64,000 nucleotides of DNA from Streptomyces sp. NBC_00239 (GCF_036194065.1 NZ_CP108095.1:7378001-7442000), one strand, 5' to 3'. Shown: positions 1 through 8,917, numbered from the stretch's first letter. A program made the numbers and translations. The notes: generated from the sequence alone by a model not told the origin.

Positions 1-93
1 GGTTGTACTCCACCGTTCCTCCTGACCCCGGGTTCCGATTCGCGGTCATTAGAGCGCCAGGCACCCCAATGCGGAAGGGCGCCGCCCAAGAAA

Positions 94-110
94 TCTGACT
101 GACTGTCAGA
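94..110. promoter_or_regulatory. Inverted repeat upstream of the steroid-type operon
   Basis: TCTGAC-TGACT-GTCAGA is a perfect 6-bp inverted repeat with a 5-bp spacer, 65 bp upstream of the first gene. The size and symmetry suit a TetR-family operator. It is separate from the KstR-like box at 138-151, so the operon may have two operators. The cognate regulator is not visible here. Confidence 0.4.
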
Positions 111-137
111 AAGCTATTGAACTGGAACGGCCCCTCC

Positions 138-151
138 TGCAACCTGTTCTA
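138..151. promoter_or_regulatory. KstR-type operator
   Basis: TGCAACCTGTTCTA fits the KstR consensus TnnAACnnGTTnnA, known from mycobacterial and rhodococcal cholesterol regulons, at every fixed position. It lies 23 bp upstream of the crotonase start and just before its ribosome binding site (GGGAGG, 161-167), so a bound repressor would block transcription of the whole four-gene operon. The match is seen directly. Control by a KstR orthologue encoded elsewhere is inferred. Confidence 0.65.
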
Positions 152-174
152 GGTCTTGAGACGGGAGGACGGCA

Positions 175-975
175 ATGGGTGGGACCGAACACCTCACCGT
201 GGCGCGTCATGGCGCCACCCTGGTGCTCACCATGAACAGGCCCGAGGCGAAGAACGCGCTCTCGCTGCCGCTGCTGGTCGGGCTCTACGACGGCTGGCTC
301 GAAGCCGACGCGGACGACACGGTCCGCTCGGTGGTGCTCACCGGCGCCGGCGGCGACTTCTGCGCGGGCATGGACCTGAAGGCCCTCGCCGGCAAGGGGA
401 TGGCCGGCGACCACTACCGGGACCGCCTCAAAGCCGACCCCGACCTGCACTGGAAGGCGATGCTCCGCCACCACCGCCCGCGCAAGCCCGTCATCGCGGC
501 CGTCGAGGGCTACTGTGTCGCCGGCGGCACCGAGATCCTCCAGGGCACCGACATCCGCGTCGCCGCCGAAGGAGCCGTCTTCGGCCTCTTCGAGGTCAAG
601 CGCGGCCTCTTCCCCATCGGCGGCTCCACCGTCCGCCTCCCGCGCCAGATCCCGCGCACCCACGCCCTGGAGATGCTCCTCACCGGCCGCCCCTACTCCG
701 CCGCGGAAGCCGCCGGCATCGGGCTCGTCGGCCACGTCGTCCCCGACGGCACCGCCCTCGACAAGGCCCTGGAGATCGCCGAGCAGATCAACGCCTGCGG
801 GCCGCTCGCCGTCGAGGCCGTCAAGGCCTCCGTCTACGAGGGCGCCGACCTCACCGAGACCGAGGCGCTCGCCGCCGAACTCACCCGCGGCTGGCCCGTC
901 TTCGACACCGCCGACGCGAAGGAAGGCGCCCGCGCCTTCGCCGAGAAGCGCCCGCCCGTCTACCGCCGAGCCTGA
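175..975 (+). CDS. Enoyl-CoA hydratase/isomerase family protein (EchA19-like)
   Basis: 266-aa crotonase-fold protein, expected to hydrate an enoyl-CoA in the cytoplasm. The oxyanion-hole region (GGDFCAGMDLKAL) and the second glycine loop (VAGGTEIL) are present. Glutamates sit at both positions that act in true hydratases (GGTE and FGLFEVKRG), so hydratase chemistry is more likely than isomerase only. ATG at 175 follows GGGAGG with good spacing. It is the first gene of a tight operon with a DUF35-type protein and two thiolase-fold proteins behind a KstR-like box. Length and company match mycobacterial EchA19 (Rv3516), a steroid enoyl-CoA hydratase. A general fatty-acid hydratase is the alternative. 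Confidence 0.85.
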   Translation: MGGTEHLTVARHGATLVLTMNRPEAKNALSLPLLVGLYDGWLEADADDTVRSVVLTGAGGDFCAGMDLKALAGKGMAGDHYRDRLKADPDLHWKAMLRHHRPRKPVIAAVEGYCVAGGTEILQGTDIRVAAEGAVFGLFEVKRGLFPIGGSTVRLPRQIPRTHALEMLLTGRPYSAAEAAGIGLVGHVVPDGTALDKALEIAEQINACGPLAVEAVKASVYEGADLTETEALAAELTRGWPVFDTADAKEGARAFAEKRPPVYRRA

Positions 976-990
976 GAAGGAGCGAGCGCA

Positions 991-1938
991 GTGTCCGAAG
1001 TCCTCCGTGCTCCCCTCGTCGTCGAATTCCCCTTCACCCGCTCCCTCGGGCCCGTGCAGAGCGCCTTCCTCACCGGACTGCGCGAACGCGTCGTCCTCGG
1101 CGTGCGCACCTCCGCCGGCACCGTGCAGGTACCCCCCGCCGAATACGACCCGGTGACCGCCGAGGAGCTCCGCGACCTGGTCGAGGTCGCCGCCACCGGC
1201 ACCGTCACCACCTGGGCCTGGAACGGGCACCCCCGCCCCCACCAGCCGCTCGACACCCCTTTCGCCTGGGTCCTCGTACGGCTCGACGGCGCCGACACCG
1301 CCCTGCTGCACGCCCTCGACGCACCCGGGCCGGACGCCGTCACCACCGGCATGCGGGTCCGCGTCCGCTGGGCCGCGCAGCGCACCGGCGCCATCACCGA
1401 CATCGCCTGCTTCGAGCCGTACGAGGAGCAGGACGCCACCGCCGGGACCCGCCCGCACGACGGGATCTTCGAACACCCCGTCACCGGCATCGTCGCCGAG
1501 GCCCGCCTCGACTACACCTACAGCCCCGGCCGCGCCCAGACCGGCTACCTGGACGCCCTCGCCGAGCGCCGCACCGTCGGCGAGCGCTGCCCGTCCTGCC
1601 ACAAGGTGTACGTGCCGCCCCGCGGCGCCTGCCCCACCTGCGGGATCGCCACAACCGACCGGGTCGAGGTCGGCCCCGCCGGCACCGTCACCACCTTCTG
1701 CATCGTCAACATCAAGGCCCGCAACCTCGACATCGAAGTCCCCTACGTCTACGCCCACATCGCCCTCGACGGCGCCGACCTCGCCTTGCACGGGCGGATC
1801 GGCGGCATCCCGTACGACCAGGTCCGGATGGGCCTGCGGGTGGAACCCGTGTGGACCGACGGCGGCCGCTACCCCGACCACTACCGCCCGACCGGCGAGC
1901 CGGACGCGGACTACGACGCGTACAAGGAGCTCATCTGA
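991..1938 (+). CDS. OB-fold/zinc-ribbon acyl-CoA-associated protein (double DUF35)
   Basis: 315-aa protein with two OB-fold-like halves. The first is roughly residues 5-130. The second, roughly 170-300, begins with a rubredoxin-like zinc ribbon (CPSCHK...CPTCG). DUF35 proteins partner thiolase-fold enzymes; in the steroid system they pair with lipid-transfer proteins such as Ltp2 to form an aldolase. GTG start at 991, 15 nt after the crotonase stop, with AAGGAG upstream. The stop overlaps the next start (TGATG), so it is probably translationally coupled to its partner. Rv3521 of M. tuberculosis, beside ltp4 and ltp3, is the likely counterpart by size and order (from memory). Confidence 0.85.
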   Translation: MSEVLRAPLVVEFPFTRSLGPVQSAFLTGLRERVVLGVRTSAGTVQVPPAEYDPVTAEELRDLVEVAATGTVTTWAWNGHPRPHQPLDTPFAWVLVRLDGADTALLHALDAPGPDAVTTGMRVRVRWAAQRTGAITDIACFEPYEEQDATAGTRPHDGIFEHPVTGIVAEARLDYTYSPGRAQTGYLDALAERRTVGERCPSCHKVYVPPRGACPTCGIATTDRVEVGPAGTVTTFCIVNIKARNLDIEVPYVYAHIALDGADLALHGRIGGIPYDQVRMGLRVEPVWTDGGRYPDHYRPTGEPDADYDAYKELI

Positions 1939-3044
1939 TGACCGCACCCGGAACCGCACCCGGAGCCGGAGCCGGAACAGCACCCGGGCGCGGCCCCGCA
2001 CGCGAGGTCGCGGTCGTCGCCTTCGCCCAGAGCGACCACCTGCGGCGCACCGACGAGCTCAGCGAAGTCGAGATGGTCATGCCGGTCCTCCACGAGGTGC
2101 TCGCCCGGACCGGCCTCAAAGCCGGCGAGATCGGCTTCACCTGCTCCGGCTCCAGCGACTACCTGGCCGGCCGCGCCTTCTCCTTCACCATGACCCTCGA
2201 CGGCGTCGGCGCCTGGCCGCCCATCTCCGAATCGCACGTCGAAATGGACGGCGCCTGGGCGCTCTACGAAGCCTGGGTCAAGATCCAGACCGGCGAGGCC
2301 GACACCGCCCTCGTCTACTCCTACGGCAAGTCCTCGCCCGGCTCGGTGCGCGACGTCCTCACCCGCCAGCTCGACCCGTACTACCTCGCCCCCCTGTGGC
2401 CCGACTCGGTGGCGCTCGCCGCCCTCCAGGCCCGGGCGCTCATCGACGCCGGAGACACCGACGAGGAGGCGCTCGCCGGGATCGCCCGCCGCAGCCGGGC
2501 CGCCGCCGAAACCAACCCGCACGCCCAACTGAGCGGCGCCGTCCCGCACGGCGACCACCAGGTCGCCCCGCTGCGCACCGGCGACTGCCCGCCCGTCGGC
2601 GACGGCGCCGCCGCCGTCATCCTCGCCGCCGGCGACACCGCCCGCAGACTGTGCGCCCGGCCCGCCTGGATCACCGGCATCGACCACCGCATCGAAGCCC
2701 ACGGCCTGGGCCTGCGCGACCTCACCGACTCGCCCTCCACCCGGCTCGCCGCCGAACGCGCCGGACTCTTCGACCGGCCCGTGGACACGGCCGAACTCCA
2801 CGCCCCCTTCACCTCCCAGGAGGTCGTGCTCCGCAAGGCCCTGCGGCTCGGCGACCAGGTCGCCGTCAACCCGTCCGGCGGCGCGCTCGCCGCCAACCCG
2901 ATGATGGCCGCGGGCCTGATCCGGATCGGCGAGGCCGCCGCCCGCATCCACCGCGGCGCATCCGACCGCGCCGTCGCCCACGCCACCTCCGGCCCCTGCC
3001 TCCAGCAGAACCTGGTCGCCGTCCTGGAAGGGGACCGAGCATGA
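1938..3044 (+). CDS. Thiolase-fold lipid-transfer protein (Ltp4-like)
   Basis: 368-aa thiolase-superfamily protein. ATG overlaps the previous stop. The catalytic-cysteine region of true thiolases reads HVEMDGAWALYEA here, with no cysteine, and the C-terminal NPSGGALAANPMMAAG loop has asparagine where thiolases have the HPxG histidine. It is therefore probably not a thiolase. Family knowledge points to a retro-aldolase or acyl-CoA-binding role with the DUF35 partner encoded just upstream. The first ~20 residues are low-complexity Ala/Gly/Pro, so a later start cannot be excluded. It overlaps the following homologue by ATGA. Confidence 0.82.
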   Translation: MTAPGTAPGAGAGTAPGRGPAREVAVVAFAQSDHLRRTDELSEVEMVMPVLHEVLARTGLKAGEIGFTCSGSSDYLAGRAFSFTMTLDGVGAWPPISESHVEMDGAWALYEAWVKIQTGEADTALVYSYGKSSPGSVRDVLTRQLDPYYLAPLWPDSVALAALQARALIDAGDTDEEALAGIARRSRAAAETNPHAQLSGAVPHGDHQVAPLRTGDCPPVGDGAAAVILAAGDTARRLCARPAWITGIDHRIEAHGLGLRDLTDSPSTRLAAERAGLFDRPVDTAELHAPFTSQEVVLRKALRLGDQVAVNPSGGALAANPMMAAGLIRIGEAAARIHRGASDRAVAHATSGPCLQQNLVAVLEGDRA

Positions 3045-4225
3045 CCACCACCGGCACGCCGGGCAAGGAGCCCGTGGCCGTCGTCGGGATCGGCCAGACC
3101 AAACACGTCGCCGCCCGCCACGACGTCTCCCTCGCCGGACTGGTCCGCGAGGCCGCCCGCCGGGCCCTCGACGACGCCGGCCTGGACTGGGCCGACATCG
3201 ACGCCGTGGTCATCGGCAAGGCCCCCGACTTCTTCGAGGGCGTGATGATGCCGGAGCTGTACCTGGCGGACGCCCTCGGCGCGGTCGGCAAGCCCATGCT
3301 GCGGGTGCACACCGCCGGCTCGGTCGGCGGGTCCACCGCGCTGGTCGCCGCCAACCTGGTGGCCGCCCGCGTCCACCGGACCGTCCTCACCCTCGCCTTC
3401 GAGAAGCAGTCCGAATCCAACGCCATGTGGGGCCTGTCCCTGCCGGTCCCCTTCCAGCAGCCGCTGCTCGCCGGCGCCGGCGGCTTCTTCGCCCCGCACG
3501 TCCGCGCCTACATGCGCCGCACCGGCGCCCCCGACACCGTCGGCTCCCTCGTCGCGTACAAGGACCGCCGCAACGCGCTCAAGAACCCGTACGCCCACCT
3601 GCACGAGCACGACATCACCCTGGAGAAGGTCCAGGCCGCGCCGATGCTCTGGGACCCGATCCGGTACTCGGAGACCTGTCCGTCCTCGGACGGGGCCTGC
3701 GCGATGGTCCTCACCGACCGGGCGGGCGCGGCCCGTTCGCCCCGGCCGCCGGCCTGGGTGCACGGCGGCGCGATGCGCAGCGAACCCACCCTCTTCGCCG
3801 GCAAGGACTTCGTCTCCCCGCAGGCCGGCAAGGACTGCGCCGCCGACGTCTACCGGCAGGCCGGGATCACCGACCCGCGCCGGGAGATCGACGCCGTGGA
3901 GATGTACGTGCCGTTCTCCTGGTACGAGCCGATGTGGCTGGAGAACCTCGGCTTCGCGGCGGAGGGCGAGGGCTGGAAGCTCACCGAGGCCGGGGTCACC
4001 GAACTCGACGGGGACCTGCCCGTCAACCCCTCCGGCGGGGTCCTGTCCACCAACCCCATCGGCGCCTCCGGCATGATCCGCTTCGCCGAGGCCGCCCTCC
4101 AGGTACGCGGCCAGGCCGGCGAGCACCAGGTCCCCGGAGCCCGCCGGGCCCTGGGACACGCGTACGGCGGCGGCGCCCAGTTCTTCGCCATGTGGCTCGT
4201 CGGAGACCGCCCGCCGACGAGCTGA
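3041..4225 (+). CDS. Thiolase-fold lipid-transfer protein (Ltp3-like)
   Basis: 394-aa thiolase-superfamily protein, last gene of the operon. Its start overlaps the upstream stop (ATGA). The nucleophile loop reads VHTAGSVGGSTALVAAN, with no cysteine at the catalytic site. The distal loop reads VNPSGGVLSTNPIGASG, with Asn replacing the thiolase His, and the C-terminal GHAYGGGAQFF also lacks the second Cys. This degenerate pattern is typical of SCP-x/Ltp proteins that cleave or bind steroid CoA esters. The length equals that recalled for Ltp3 (Rv3523). It probably forms a heteromer with the 368-aa paralogue and the DUF35 protein. Confidence 0.85.
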   Translation: MTTTGTPGKEPVAVVGIGQTKHVAARHDVSLAGLVREAARRALDDAGLDWADIDAVVIGKAPDFFEGVMMPELYLADALGAVGKPMLRVHTAGSVGGSTALVAANLVAARVHRTVLTLAFEKQSESNAMWGLSLPVPFQQPLLAGAGGFFAPHVRAYMRRTGAPDTVGSLVAYKDRRNALKNPYAHLHEHDITLEKVQAAPMLWDPIRYSETCPSSDGACAMVLTDRAGAARSPRPPAWVHGGAMRSEPTLFAGKDFVSPQAGKDCAADVYRQAGITDPRREIDAVEMYVPFSWYEPMWLENLGFAAEGEGWKLTEAGVTELDGDLPVNPSGGVLSTNPIGASGMIRFAEAALQVRGQAGEHQVPGARRALGHAYGGGAQFFAMWLVGDRPPTS

Positions 4226-4417
4226 CCCGTACGCGCCACCGGCCCGCCCCGTACGTGTCACCGGCGCGACCCGTACGCACCACCGCCCCGCGGACGGCCC
4301 GGCCGGGTGCCGCGCCGGCCGGACACGGGCGCGGCGGTGGCGCGGACGCGGCCTGTCCGGCACCCGGGTCCGTCGCTACCCTGGCCCCCGGACGACGGAC
4401 CCGGGAGGAGCACGTAC

Positions 4418-4732
4418 ATGGCCGAGAGCACGATCGCGCAGACCTTCGCAGGGCAGAGCCCCACAGGGCAGGGCTTCACACGGCAGACCTTCACAGGGCG
4501 GAGCTCCACAGGACAGAGATCCACAGGGCGGGGCAAGCGGCAGCTCGACCTCAGCACCGCGCAGTGGCAGCCCGGCGGCCGGGGCGCGGGCGAGGTCCAG
4601 ATCGCCTTCGTGGAAGGGTTCATCGCGCTGCGCACCAGCGTGCGGCCGGGCCGCCCGCCGCTGGTCCTCGCCCCCCGCGAGTGGCGCGCCTTCGTCCGGG
4701 GCGCCCGCGTCGGCCGTTTCGACCCGGCCTGA
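4418..4732 (+). CDS. DUF397 domain protein with N-terminal pentapeptide repeat
   Basis: 104-aa protein. The C-terminal half (WQPGG...GEVQIAF..GFIALRTS....PPLVLAPREWRAFVRGARVGRFD) follows the DUF397 pattern common in Streptomyces small proteins, which usually sit beside XRE/Scr1-type regulators. No such regulator is adjacent here. The N-terminal ~35 residues are a [FSP]-T-G-[QR]-x repeat encoded by a 15-bp minisatellite, which is unusual for the family. ATG at 4418 follows GGGAGGAG. A perfect stem-loop lies 56 nt after the stop. Cellular role unknown; likely regulatory by family association. Confidence 0.7.
   Translation: MAESTIAQTFAGQSPTGQGFTRQTFTGRSSTGQRSTGRGKRQLDLSTAQWQPGGRGAGEVQIAFVEGFIALRTSVRPGRPPLVLAPREWRAFVRGARVGRFDPA
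4445..4534 (+). repeat. 15-bp tandem repeat, six copies, inside the DUF397 gene
   Basis: Six consecutive 15-bp units of the form TYCACAGGGCRGRGC run in frame from 4445 to 4534, each encoding about five residues ([FSP]TG[QR]x). Copy differences are single substitutions and keep the frame. Copy number is likely to vary between strains. Confidence 0.85.
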
Positions 4733-4787
4733 CGAGCGGGCCGTACCCGACGGCGGACCCCGCCGGGGGAGCCGTCCCGACGGCCGG

Positions 4788-4814
4788 CCACCGGGCAGAG
4801 CCGCTGCCCGGTGG
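4788..4814. terminator. Stem-loop terminator after the DUF397 gene
   Basis: Perfect 11-bp inverted repeat CCACCGGGCAG / CTGCCCGGTGG with a 5-nt loop, 56 nt past the stop at 4732. There is no U-tract, as is usual in Streptomyces. The rest of 4733-5094 shows no gene, apart from promoter-like palindromes before the next gene. Confidence 0.6.
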
Positions 4815-4990
4815 CACCCCCGCCGCACCCCCGCCGTGCCCGGCCGTCCGGACAGGCACGTCCCGGGGCCGGAACGCCGCTCCGACACGCACGTACACCC
4901 GAAGGGGTGAATCCGCGGCTCTCGCGGACCGCACACCCGAACGTCTCACACCGTGGCCGGCGCCCGGCCGCATGCCGTGCAGGCAGGGGC

Positions 4991-5060
4991 TTTCGGCCAC
5001 CCGAAAAGATCCGATCAGTCCGTGACACTCGGCCACACCCGCGCGTACGCGGGCGTACGC
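4991..5060 (+). promoter_or_regulatory. Palindromes upstream of the LAL-type regulator
   Basis: Two elements are seen. TTTCGG-CCAC-CCGAAA is a perfect inverted repeat at 4991-5006. Two identical palindromic octamers GCGTACGC lie one helical turn apart (5043-5050 and 5053-5060), 34 bp before the start at 5095. They may be operators for the downstream regulator or for autoregulation. Confidence 0.35.
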
Positions 5061-5094
5061 TGATGCCCCCGAACCGCCCTGGGGGGTACCAGCC

Positions 5095-7934
5095 ATGACG
5101 GAACGCCAGCTCCGGAAGCGGCGCACGCTGTTCGAACGCGAGGCCGAACTCGCGGCCGTGGACGAAGCCCTGGGTGAACTCACCGAAGCCGGGTCAGGTC
5201 CCGGCGGCGGTCTGCTCGCCTTCGCCGGCCCGGCCGGCCTCGGCAAGACCACGCTCCTCGCCGAAGTGCGGCGCCGCGCGTACGGCCTCGGCTGCACCGT
5301 GCTCAGCGCGCGTGGCGGCGAGCAGGAACAAGGCGTCGCCTTCCACGTGGCCCGGCAGCTCATACAGCCCCAGCTGGCCGGTGCCTCCACGGCCGAACTC
5401 AACGCCGCCCTCGGCAGCTGGTACTCCATCATCGGCCCCGCCCTCGGCCTGTGCGCCGCCGGCGACGGCCCGCCGCCCGACCCGCAGGGTCTGCGCGACG
5501 GCCTCGACTGGCTGCTCACCGACCTCGCGGTGCAGCGCGCCCCGATGGTCCTGATCCTCGACGACGCCCACTGGGCCGACCCCGAGTCCCTCAGCTGGCT
5601 CGCCTCCTTCGCCCCGCGCACCGAACAGCTCCCGCTGCTCCTCGTCGTGGCCTACCGGCCCGACGAACTCCCTCAGTACGCCGAGTCGTTCCGGGTGCTG
5701 CCCGGCCGGGCGGGACAGCGGCCCATCGCCCTCGACCCGCTCACGCCCGACGCCGTCGGACGCCTGGTCCGGGAGGCCCTCGGCGACCAGGCCGACGACG
5801 CGTTCTGCCGCGAGTACTGGGCCGTCACCGCGGGCAACCCCTTCCAGGCCGTCGAACTCGCCGCCAAGGTGCGCGACCGCGCCCTCACCCCCGACGAGTC
5901 CGGCGCACACCTGCTGCGCGACCTCGCCGCCGCCCAGCGCGGCAGCGGCTTCCTCTCCCGCCTCGAACGCCTCGGCCCCTCCACCGTCCGGTTCGCCTGG
6001 GCCTGCGCGGTCCTCGGCATCGCCGTGCCGCAGGCACTGGCCGCCCGGGTCGCCGCCCTCGGCGCCGAGGAGGCCGTCGACGCCACCGACCGGCTCCGGG
6101 AAGCCCGCATCCTCTCCGGCAACGTCACGCCCGACGGCACCCTCGAATTCGAGCACCCGCTCATCGCCACCGCCGTCTACCGGGCCATTCCCGACGCGAT
6201 GCGCGTCGCGGCATGCACGGAGCGGCCGCGGCGGCCCTCGTCGACGGCGGCTTCGGCGCCTCCGCTGCCGCCCGCCACCTGCTGGAAACCCACCCCGAAG
6301 GCGACGACTGGGTGGTGAAACTGCTCCGCGAGTCCGCCGCGCAGCACCTGCGCTCCGGCGCCCCGGACGCCGCCCGCCGCCAACTCGCCCGGGCCCTGCA
6401 GGAGCCGCCCGCCTTCGAGGAGCGGGCCGACGTCCTCTACGAGCTGGGCTGCGCCTCGCTGCTCACCGAACCCGCCAACACCGTCAACCACCTGCGCGAC
6501 GCCCTCGACGAGGCCGAGGACTCGCAACTGCGCCAGCGCATCGTGGTCCGCCTCGCGCAGGTGCTCGCCCACAGCAACCGGCACGGCGACGCCTCCGCGG
6601 TCCTCGCCGCCGAGATCGCGGTGGCACCGGACGCCCGGACCCGACTGCGCCTGCAGGCCGACCAGTTCATGTGGGACGCCTTCCGCGCCGACGAACCCGA
6701 CTCGCCCGCCCGGTCCCGGCGCCTCACGAAACTCGCCGACCGGCTCACCGGCCGCGACCTCACCGAGCGCTACATCATCGGCATGCGGGCCTGGGACGCC
6801 ACCATGCGCGGCGAACACGTCGACACCGTCCTGCACCACACCCGCCGCGCCCTCGGCGAGGAACTCAGCTGGACGTACGAGGACCGCGGCTTCGAACTCC
6901 CGGTCGTCGTCGCCCTCACCTACATGTACGCCGACCGGCCCGGCCGCGCCGAGGAACTCTTCGCCCAGGGCACCGCCGAACTGGAGCGCCAGGGCTGGCG
7001 CGGCGCCCACCTGTCGTTCGCGTACAGCCTGCTCGGCTACATCCGCTACCGGCGCGGCCGGCTGAGCGAGGCCGAGGACTACGCCCGCGCCGGACTCCGC
7101 CTGGCCGAACGCGTCGGGCGCCGCACGCCCGTGCACTGGTACGCCGTGACCATCCTCATCGAGGTGCTGCTCGCCCGTGGCCGCGTCGAGGAGGCCTGGA
7201 CCCTGGCCGGCCGGCACGACCTCGGCCAGACCTACCCCGAGGCCGTGGTCTTCCCGGACTCCCAGACGGTGTACGCGGAGCTGCTCCTGGCCCGCGGCGA
7301 CCGCAAGGGCGCCATCGCCGAGCTGGAAGAAGTCGGCCGCAGACTCACCCCGCGCGGCATCACCAACCCGTCGTGGTGTCCCTGGCAGCTGCACCTCGCC
7401 CGCGCCGAGGCCCCCGACAACCCCGAGAAGGCCCGCGCGCTCGCCGAGGAGGCGGTCCGCCGGGCCCGGGCCTTCGGCGCGCCCTCCGCCATCGGCCAGG
7501 CCCTGCGGCTGGCCGCGCCCGTCACCGGCACCGGGCTGGAGGAGGCCGTCGAGTGGCTGTCCGCCTCACCGGCCGGGTACGAGCTCGCCTGCGCCCAGGT
7601 GGCCCTGGGAACCGAGCAGCGCCGCACCGACCTGCTCCACGAGGCCCTGGAGACGGCCGTGGCCTGCGGCGCCGACTCGCTGGCCGTCACGGCCCGTGAG
7701 GCCCTCACCGCGGCAGGAGCCCGGCCGCGCCCGCCGCTGACCGGCGAGGGCGTGCTCACCGCCCGCGAGGAGCAGGCCGCGCGGCTCATCGCGGGTGGCG
7801 AACCGGCGGTCAAGGTGGCTGCCGCGCTCGCCACCGACGAGGGGGAGGTGGCGCGGCTGCTGTCCGCCGTTTGCCGCAAGCTCGGCACCGACGTGGGTGG
7901 CCTGAAGGACGCCCTCCCGGAAATCCAGCCCTAA
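5095..7934 (+). pseudogene. LAL-type LuxR-family AAA regulator, interrupted by a frameshift
   Basis: Two overlapping frames make one ~945-aa LAL-type regulator. Frame one (5095-6318) holds the AAA/NACHT-like ATPase: Walker A GPAGLGKTT near residue 45 and Walker B LILDDAHWADPES. The second frame, open to 7934 (internal ATG at 6213), carries a TPR-like helical region and a weak LuxR-type helix-turn-helix in the last ~65 residues. Sequence similarity in character switches frames at about 6208-6213: YRAIPDAMRVA continues as MHGAAAAALVDGG after a one-base loss. This is either a recent inactivation or a sequencing error. If intact, it would be a large ATP-dependent activator of unknown targets. Confidence 0.7.
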
Positions 7935-8088
7935 CACCCGACCCGCGGCCCCCCACCCGGGGGCCGCACCCCGCCCCCTCCCGGGGCCGCACCCCGGCCT
8001 CCCTCCCGGGGCCGCACCGTGGCCTCTTTCCCGGGGGCCGCGCCCCCGCCCCGCTCCCGGGGTGTGGGCTGCCTGGGCGGCAACATCC

Positions 8089-8200
8089 AGCCTCGCCGGC
8101 GTTTGAGGCGCGGGGTTTGGGGCGGAGCCCCAAGACTGCAACCCGGCTCCGCCGGGCACCGGGCTCCGCCCGGACCCGCGCCTCAAACGCCGGCGAGGCT
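8089..8200. repeat. Dispersed inverted-repeat element, copy 1
   Basis: A perfect 22-bp inverted repeat (8089-8110 and 8179-8200; core CTCGCCGGCGTTTGAGG) flanks a 68-bp loop that contains smaller hairpins such as GGGGC-GGAG-CCCC. The same arms recur at ~21.4 and ~53.9 kb. It sits in the gene-free stretch 7935-8367, whose remaining sequence is C-rich or G-rich with no convincing gene. It may act as a terminator or as a REP-like element. Confidence 0.7.
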
Positions 8201-8367
8201 GGGAATGCCCCTCAGGCAGCCGGCGAGGGCTGGGGTTGCTCCTCGGGCAGCCGGCGAGGGTGGGGGTTGCTCCTCGGGCAGTCGGCGGGGCTGGGGCGTG
8301 CCCCCAGGGGGACGGCGCGGACGGCCCCGGGGGTCGGGATTGGGGGGCGGACACGTACCATGGCCGC

Positions 8368-8868
8368 ATGTCCTTCCTCCGCCGCCGCAGCGCCGCCACA
8401 CCCGCCGGCCCGGACTTCGACGTCCTGGCCATGGACCCGGGTGACTGGCCTGGGAATCTCGGGGCCGGCCTGCTCCCCGCCCCCGACGGCAGCTGCCAGG
8501 GCGTCTTCCTCCGCTACGACCTCTTCGGCGGCCGCGGCCCCGCGATGATCATCGGCAATCTCCCCGAGGGCTCCCCGGCCCGGGACCTCGTCGACAAGCA
8601 GGTGCCCTTCGAGGTCGCCCAGCTGCTCGCCGCGCTGGAGAACGACGAAGAGGTCGAGGTCACCGGCGTCGAGGACTGCCCCGTCATGCAGGGCGACAAC
8701 CTCCTCATCGTCCGCAAGGTCAAACTGTCGGAGACCCGCATCTCCTGCGTCCAGTTCGACCGCAGCGACAACGTGCTCGTCACCATCGCCAGCTGGGACC
8801 GGCCGATCAGCGACGACCTGTACGCGCTGCTCAAGCCGCTCCCCGCCGAGCTCTTCCAGCAGGGCTGA
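8368..8868 (+). CDS. Conserved hypothetical protein
   Basis: 166-aa acidic, soluble protein with no signal peptide, membrane segment or motif I can assign. Strands with FDVLAMDPGDWPGNLGAGLLPAPDG and a central VEDCPVMQGDNLLIVRKVKLSE suggest a compact alpha/beta fold. ATG at 8368 is chosen because upstream codons translate intergenic repeat DNA, and codon use becomes typical from here. It stands alone between the repeat element and a C-rich tandem repeat. Codon use and length support a real gene. Function unknown. Confidence 0.7.
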   Translation: MSFLRRRSAATPAGPDFDVLAMDPGDWPGNLGAGLLPAPDGSCQGVFLRYDLFGGRGPAMIIGNLPEGSPARDLVDKQVPFEVAQLLAALENDEEVEVTGVEDCPVMQGDNLLIVRKVKLSETRISCVQFDRSDNVLVTIASWDRPISDDLYALLKPLPAELFQQG

Positions 8869-8917
8869 CCGGGTCGGCCCGGCACGGGCCACCCCGCGGC
8901 CCGCGCAGGCCCCGGGT

